This document shows positions 16,620-21,431 of a stretch of 21,431 bases of DNA, piece by piece (positions within the stretch are counted from its first letter, which is position 1; every line of letters begins with the position of its first letter). The stretch is from Spirochaetaceae bacterium (GTDB taxonomy: Bacteria; Spirochaetota; Spirochaetia; SZUA-6; Bin103), in NCBI GenBank assembly GCA_026710565.1, contig JAPOQV010000479.1, positions 1 through 21,431 of the forward strand. The letters are read 5' to 3'. Made by a program: the position numbers and the translations under genes. The notes under the pieces are model-generated. The model was given only the letters and a program-made list of their open reading frames with translations. It searched no databases and had not been told where the DNA came from.

Positions 16620-18419
16620 CTACCGGCTCGAGTCGGCTTGGCGTGACGGACCGGCGGCGGCCGCGGCCTGCACGCGGACGGTGACGAGATCGGTGTCATG
16701 GAACTGCTGGTGGCGGACCGAGGAGGCGAGGTGCCGCAGCAGCCGCAGCGATACCTCCTGCTCGAAGGCAGCCTCGCCCGTCTGCCCGCTCAGCATCGCG
16801 ATTCGGTCCTGAACGTTCTCGCCGCCCGGACCGACGGCGAACTCCAGGACTGCGCCTCCCTGGTCGCGGTGCGCGACCAGGTGCATGCGCCGCGAGCCGC
16901 GGCCCTTCGCGTCCTCCTCTTCCCGGCCCCCGTCTTCCCCGAGCAGCGTCAGCACCGTCTCCTCCCCGGCAGCGTAGAGACGGTCCGCCATCGCGGAGTC
17001 CCAACCGTTGCGGGAGGCGAACTCGCCGAGGAACGCCCTGAGCTGCGGCAACACCGAGCGTTCGAAGCGGGCCGCCCTGAAGCGGCTGCGGCGGGACTCG
17101 GTGAGCGCCAGGAACAGCGTCATCAGGATCGCCGAGTACCCGCCCGCGTTCATGCCGTTGCGCAACAGGCCGCCGGCGAACTGCTCCAGGAGATCGGGGA
17201 ACACCACGCCGAAGTGGCAGCTCACGCCGACCAGCAGGGCGATGCCGACGATCATGCCCTTGCGGGGGTCGAGGCCGTCCTGCACCACGATCCGGAGGCC
17301 CACCAGGAACAGCAGCGCCAGCAGCACGAGCAGGTAGCCGGCGAACACCGGATCCGGCACCGCCAGCACGGCCGCGAGCGCCTTGGGCAGGAACACCAGC
17401 ACGATGAAGGCGGCGCCGGCGGCGATCCCGACGCCGCGGGCCGCCACGCCGGTCAGCTCGATCAGGGGTGCGCTGACCGAATAGGTCGTGTTCGGCAGGG
17501 TTCCGGCGAGCCCGGAGAGCAGGTTCCCCACGCCGTCCACGGTCACCGCACCCTGCACGCCGCGGAAGTCCACCGCCCGGCGGCCGCGCCACGACACGCG
17601 CTGCACGGCGACGGCGCTGCTCATGGTGCGTACGGCGGCGATCACCGCCACCAGCAGGAACGCCGGCAGCAGCGCCCAGAAGCTGGGGCCGAAGGTGAGA
17701 TCGAAGCCCGGCCACCGCCCGCGCGGCAGGTCCAGCCACGCCGCCCCGGCGACGCGGTCGAGGTCGTACAGGCCGAACCAGCCACCGATCAGCGATCCGG
17801 CGGCGACTCCGATGACCGGCGCCCAGAGGCGCCACGCCCCGGGCGCCTTCAGCGTGAGCCCGCCGATCACCACCACGGTCACCAGCGCGCTCACCGGCGC
17901 GGCCGGCACCGGGCTGCCGGCGGGCACGTTGGACAACAAGTCGCCGACGGCCGGGAGCACCGTGAGCGGGATCAGCATGATCACGGTGCCCGAAACCGTG
18001 GGGGTCAGGATTCGCTGGAACAGCGCCAGCCGCCAGGACAGTACCAGCGGGACTAGAGAGGTGATGACCACCAGCGTGGCCAGCAGCGCCGCGCCGCCCT
18101 GTGTCACCGCCGTGATGCTCACCGAGATGAAGGCGGCGGAGGCGCCCATCAACAGCACGTGGCCGCCGCCGAACCGGCCAAGGCGGAACGCCTGCAGGAT
18201 GGTGGTCAGACCCGACACCGCGACCGTGGCGAACACCGCCCAGGCGACGTACGCCTCGCCCTGTCCGGCGGCGCGCATCACGACGGTGGGAATCAGCATG
18301 ATCGCCGCCAGGTTGAGGGCGGCGAGTTGCAGCCCGAGCCCAACCGCGAGCGCCGGCGGAGGCCGCTCGTCCGGCTGGTAGCGCACGCCGGAGCGGGCGT
18401 CCGCGCGCGTCGCGCTCAT
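16620..18419 (-). CDS. NCS2-like nucleobase permease with extra C-terminal soluble domain
   Basis: 599 aa from ATG at 18419 (MSATRADARS). The longer open frame upstream runs into the PKS 3' end and is not used. Residues about 22-440 are the 14-helix-type core of the xanthine/uracil permease (NAT/NCS2) family, with GGGHVLLMGASAAFI (84-98) and GNLLSGLAGTLPNTTYS (298-314). The family's (Q/E/P)NxGxxxxT signature region reads SVSAPLIELTG here, so substrate handling may differ. Residues about 445-585 form a cytosolic domain not present in classical members. Its pattern (VLPQLRAFLGEFASRNG, then LYAAGEETVLTLL, then VLEFAVGPGG) loosely recalls RsbW-like HATPase folds, but the Asn and DxGxG of that fold are absent. 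It follows the PKS stop by 25 nt on the same strand. Confidence 0.85.
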   Translation of the reverse strand: MSATRADARSGVRYQPDERPPPALAVGLGLQLAALNLAAIMLIPTVVMRAAGQGEAYVAWAVFATVAVSGLTTILQAFRLGRFGGGHVLLMGASAAFISVSITAVTQGGAALLATLVVITSLVPLVLSWRLALFQRILTPTVSGTVIMLIPLTVLPAVGDLLSNVPAGSPVPAAPVSALVTVVVIGGLTLKAPGAWRLWAPVIGVAAGSLIGGWFGLYDLDRVAGAAWLDLPRGRWPGFDLTFGPSFWALLPAFLLVAVIAAVRTMSSAVAVQRVSWRGRRAVDFRGVQGAVTVDGVGNLLSGLAGTLPNTTYSVSAPLIELTGVAARGVGIAAGAAFIVLVFLPKALAAVLAVPDPVFAGYLLVLLALLFLVGLRIVVQDGLDPRKGMIVGIALLVGVSCHFGVVFPDLLEQFAGGLLRNGMNAGGYSAILMTLFLALTESRRSRFRAARFERSVLPQLRAFLGEFASRNGWDSAMADRLYAAGEETVLTLLGEDGGREEEDAKGRGSRRMHLVAHRDQGGAVLEFAVGPGGENVQDRIAMLSGQTGEAAFEQEVSLRLLRHLASSVRHQQFHDTDLVTVRVQAAAAAGPSRQADSSR

Positions 18420-18444
18420 GCCGTGATCGACAAACGGCGACCGG

Positions 18445-21431
18445 CTAGACGGGAGCCCCGATGTCGGCCGGGTCGCGGCGCGAGCCGATCCAGTGCCGGC
18501 GGCGCTGGAACGGATACGTCGGCAGTGAGATCCGGCGGCGTGTCTCTCCCGCGAACAGCCCGGCGAAGGCGACCGGGAGTCCCGCCTCGTAGGCGGCCGC
18601 GACCGCTTCCACGAACCCGTTCGCCCCGACCACCTGGATTCCGGTGCCGTCCGCCGCGGTGCCCGGCGCCGCGGACGGGGCGATCTCGACGACTGCCTCG
18701 ATCCCCAGGCGTGCGAGCGGATGCAGGCCGGAACGTGACGCATTCTGCGCCGGCGCATCCCACCAGGCCTCGCCGATCGTGCCTCCCGGCTCCACCAAGC
18801 GGCCCGTGGCACCGTCGATCAGCGGGAGCGACGGCGTCGCCGCCTCCGGCGCGTTCCCGGTTGCCGCCAGCGTCAACCCCGCTTCCAGGTCGAACGCGCC
18901 GGCAGCCCACGCCGCCGCGAGCTTCCCGGTCCCGTCCCCGAGCACGGCGTGCGGGCGGATCCCGGCGGCCGACCACAACGCGGTCAGCGCGCACTGCAGC
19001 GCATACACGGCCGGACGGACCCACGACGGGTCGTCGGGTTCGGCCGCCGTGTCCGTGCCCGGGAACAGCATGTCCAGCAGGGAAGCGTCCCGCGCTTCAC
19101 GAAGGACCACGTCGCACCGGTCGAGCACCGCCCGCGCCACCGGCTCGCTTTCGTACAGCCCGCGCGCGGACGCACGCGACGCGCCGGCCAGACCGGCGTA
19201 CGCGAGCGCCACCTTCGCCGCCTGCCGCGGCTCCCGTTCGGCTCCCGCGTCCGCGGCGGCCAGCGCCTGCAGCCTGTCACGCAGCTCACCGGCGTCGCGG
19301 AACACGATCGCCGCGCGGTGCGCGAAGTGACTGCGGCCGACGCCCGCCGTCCATGCCATGTCGGCGAGCAGCGGCCCGGCGTCGGCGGTGCCGGGCTCCT
19401 CCTCCCGCTCGTCGAGCCATGTCAGGTAGCGCGCGGCCAGCGCGCGCAGCGCGGCCGGCGACCGGCCCGAGAGCGGCAGCAGGCGCGTGCCGCGCGGCGC
19501 CGGCTCCCCGTCCGACGGCGTCCCGTCCGACGGCGTCCCGTCGGCGAGCGACTGCGGCAGATCGGCGGCCACGCGCCGTGCCGGCCCGGCGGGCCAACGC
19601 TCACCTGCGGTGCCTTCCGAGGCGGCCCCGGGGCCCCCGTACCCCTCCACCACCACGTGGGCGTTGGCGCCCGAGATGCCGAGCGCGCTCACCGCCGCCC
19701 GCGGCGGCCGATCGGAATACCGCGGCCACTCGGTCAACTCCCTGGTCACTCGCACCGGCAGCCGTTCCCAGTCGAGATTGGGGTTCAGTTCACCGCAGTG
19801 GATCTGCGGCGGGATCACCCCCCGGTTCATCGCCAGCACCGCCCTGATCAGGCCGGCGATGCCGCCGGCGGGTTCCAGGTGGCCGATGTTGTTCTTGACC
19901 GAGCCGATCAGCAGCGGCCGCTCCGCCGGTCGTCCACGGCCGTACACGGCAGCGGCGGCCTGCACCTCGATCGTGTCGCCCAGGTCCGATCCGGCGCCGT
20001 GCGCTTCCAGGTAGTCCACTTCCGCCGGCGTCACTCCGGCGCGCGCCAAGGCCTGCTCGATCACCCGCTCCTGCGCCGGACCGTTGGGAACCGTCGGGCC
20101 GGCGCTCGCCCCGTTCTGGTTGACCGCCGACCCGCGGATCACGCCCCAGACGCGGTCGCCGTCCGCCTCCGCCTCGCGGAGCCGCTTGAGTACCACGAGC
20201 CCGCAGCCTTCGCCGCGCACGAAGCCGTCCGCGCCGGCCGCGAAGGCGTTGCACTGCCCCCTGGGCGACAGCAACCCCAGCTCCGCCATCTCGCGGGTGA
20301 CCGCCGGTGACAGGATCGCGTGCACGCCGCCGACCAGGGCCAGATCCACCTCGCCCTGACGCAGGCCGGCCACGGCCTGATGCACCGCGACCAGCGCCGA
20401 CGCGCAGTTGAGCTCGACCGGCATGGTCGGGCCCGCCAGCCCGAACTGGAAGGAGACGCGCCCCACGGTCATGCTGCCGGCGGTGCCCAGGGAGCTGATG
20501 CCGTCGCGGGCGGTCATCAGGTCGCGGTACTCGCTGGCGGCGATGCCCACGTAGACGCCGGCCAGGCTGCCGCGCAACCGCTCCGGATCGATCCCGGCGT
20601 CCTCCAGCGCCTGCCAGCTCGTCTCCAGCAGCATGCGCTGCCGCGGGTCCATCAGCCGCGCCTCGATCGGCCGGATCCCGAAGAAGCGCGCGTCGAACCG
20701 GTCGATCTCCGTCACGAATCCCCCGCGCCCGAACGGCCCTTCGCCGATGGAAGAGCCGCCGGCCAACCCGTTGCCGGCACCCGCGTCCGGGCGCCCGTCG
20801 GTGACCGCATCCCGGCCTGCTTCGAGCTGCCGGACGAATGCCGCGATGTCCGCAGCGCCCGGGAAACGGCAGGCCATGCCGACGATCGCGACTCCCTCGT
20901 CCGTGGCCGGCACGACCTCCCGGGACTCCGTCACGGGCGGTGCCTCGAGAGCGGCCAACGGTGCCGCCCCGCCAGCCGCGCCGGGTTCGCCGCCGCCCAG
21001 CTCACCGGCCAGATGGCGCGCCAGCGCGGCGATGTCGGGGTAGTCGAACACCAGCGTGTTGGGCGCGGTGTAGGTCTCCGCGAACGCCCGGTTGAGCCGG
21101 TTGCGCAGCTCGACCGCCATCAGCGAGTCCATGCCGAGCTCAAAGAAGCCGACCGCGGGAGCCGGCGGCGACGCCAGCCTCAGGACCGCCTCAACCTCGC
21201 GCTGCAGGAATGCCACCAGCACTCCCTCGCGCTCGGCCGCGGGCGCCGACCGCAGGCGCGCCGGCAGATCGTCCGCTTCGGCGTCGGCGGCGCCCTCGGT
21301 CTCGACGGCCGTGGCAAGCAGGTCCTCCAGCAGCGGCGGCCGGCTCTCGACCGCCTCCGCGAACACCGGCCAGGCCATGGCCATCACCAACGCCGGCGCC
21401 GGGTCCCGTCGCACCAGCCGGGCCAGCGCGC
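18445..21431 (-). CDS. Type I polyketide synthase, C-terminal part: (KR tail)-ACP-KS-inactive AT
   Basis: The frame is open to the window edge, so the 5' part is missing. Numbering here counts GTG at 21414 as residue 1, not a true start. Residues 1-35 look like the linker after a ketoreductase. About 55-138 is an acyl carrier domain with attachment Ser97 (GMDSLMAVEL). About 172-593 is a ketosynthase with Cys337 (ELNCASA), His472 (EAHGAGS) and His512 (NNIGHLE), so the catalytic triad is complete. A KS-AT linker follows (640-725). Residues 733-975 are an acyltransferase remnant. GHSxG reads GDGTGK (826-831), so the serine is Gly828, and the middle, including the usual AFHS region, is missing near residue 855. 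The normal post-AT LPTYPFQRRRHW (964-975) remains, and the protein ends 14 residues later without carrier or thioesterase. Confidence 0.93.
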   Translation of the reverse strand, partial: ALARLVRRDPAPALVMAMAWPVFAEAVESRPPLLEDLLATAVETEGAADAEADDLPARLRSAPAAEREGVLVAFLQREVEAVLRLASPPAPAVGFFELGMDSLMAVELRNRLNRAFAETYTAPNTLVFDYPDIAALARHLAGELGGGEPGAAGGAAPLAALEAPPVTESREVVPATDEGVAIVGMACRFPGAADIAAFVRQLEAGRDAVTDGRPDAGAGNGLAGGSSIGEGPFGRGGFVTEIDRFDARFFGIRPIEARLMDPRQRMLLETSWQALEDAGIDPERLRGSLAGVYVGIAASEYRDLMTARDGISSLGTAGSMTVGRVSFQFGLAGPTMPVELNCASALVAVHQAVAGLRQGEVDLALVGGVHAILSPAVTREMAELGLLSPRGQCNAFAAGADGFVRGEGCGLVVLKRLREAEADGDRVWGVIRGSAVNQNGASAGPTVPNGPAQERVIEQALARAGVTPAEVDYLEAHGAGSDLGDTIEVQAAAAVYGRGRPAERPLLIGSVKNNIGHLEPAGGIAGLIRAVLAMNRGVIPPQIHCGELNPNLDWERLPVRVTRELTEWPRYSDRPPRAAVSALGISGANAHVVVEGYGGPGAASEGTAGERWPAGPARRVAADLPQSLADGTPSDGTPSDGEPAPRGTRLLPLSGRSPAALRALAARYLTWLDEREEEPGTADAGPLLADMAWTAGVGRSHFAHRAAIVFRDAGELRDRLQALAAADAGAEREPRQAAKVALAYAGLAGASRASARGLYESEPVARAVLDRCDVVLREARDASLLDMLFPGTDTAAEPDDPSWVRPAVYALQCALTALWSAAGIRPHAVLGDGTGKLAAAWAAGAFDLEAGLTLAATGNAPEAATPSLPLIDGATGRLVEPGGTIGEAWWDAPAQNASRSGLHPLARLGIEAVVEIAPSAAPGTAADGTGIQVVGANGFVEAVAAAYEAGLPVAFAGLFAGETRRRISLPTYPFQRRRHWIGSRRDPADIGAPV
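19511..19540. repeat. Perfect 15-bp tandem duplication in the PKS linker
   Basis: TCCGACGGCGTCCCG is present at 19511-19525 and 19526-19540 without mismatch, in frame. It gives a GTPSD repeat in the variable stretch between the ketosynthase and the KS-AT linker. Confidence 0.9.

Noticed and set aside
18420..18812. Extended N-terminus for the nucleobase permease
   Set aside because: It overlaps the PKS coding region and is Arg/Ser-rich without membrane character. The transporter core begins soon after ATG 18419.
18159..19847. 562-aa plus-strand open frame opposite the PKS
   Set aside because: Almost entirely Arg/Pro/Ala, and antisense to conserved KS/AT coding sequence.
18445..21431. PKS 3' end as a plain pseudogene
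   Set aside because: No frameshift or internal stop, the KS triad and both AT-flanking linkers are intact, and the deletion is in frame. Kept as coding, with the AT called inactive.

Overview
The window is very GC-rich bacterial chromosomal DNA. It shows GTG and TTG starts, short intergenic gaps and many 4-bp stop/start overlaps. The gene set suggests a free-living or host-associated heterotroph: a catalase-peroxidase, a Lpl/Ytc-type carbohydrate ABC importer, a glycogen debranching enzyme, type I MurB and a type I polyketide synthase. The solute-binding protein has a Sec signal peptide with no lipobox, and the MurB is of the E. coli type. Taxonomy cannot be fixed from this. A high-GC Spirochaetota-like or other marine or symbiotic lineage is a low-confidence guess. 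No rRNA, tRNA, CRISPR array, insertion sequence or attachment site was recognised.

Layout. (1) 1-1526, plus strand: the 3' two-thirds of katG, cut by the window edge, followed by two perfect hairpins. (2) 7973-1680, minus strand: a four-gene unit with 4-bp overlaps, murB > glycogen debranching enzyme > NDH-2 with an extra membrane module > a protein made of three copies of a similar membrane module. A good sigma70-like promoter lies just upstream of the chosen murB start. (3) 8114-11628, plus strand, divergent from murB: two LplB/YtcP-family permeases and their solute-binding protein, with no ATPase gene, closed by a 14-bp-stem hairpin. (4) 12588-11713, minus strand: a beta-hydroxyacid dehydrogenase family gene. 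It is divergent from (5) 12630-14554, an aminotransferase overlapping a phytanoyl-CoA dioxygenase-like gene. The two share a 41-bp spacer containing the palindrome AGTATACT. (6) 14709-16612, plus strand: a stand-alone acyl carrier protein, an Sfp-type phosphopantetheinyl transferase and an alpha/beta hydrolase, with a promoter candidate in front. (7) 21431-16620, minus strand, convergent with (6): the C-terminal part of a type I polyketide synthase and a nucleobase-permease-like protein with an extra cytosolic C-terminal domain.

The right-hand 9 kb looks like the edge of a biosynthetic locus. The polyketide synthase has an intact carrier protein and ketosynthase. It then ends in an acyltransferase that has lost its catalytic serine and about 110-120 internal residues, with no following carrier protein or thioesterase. 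The nearby stand-alone carrier protein, its activating enzyme and a hydrolase could supply the missing functions in trans. The aminotransferase/dioxygenase pair and the permease may belong to the same pathway, but that is inference from position only.
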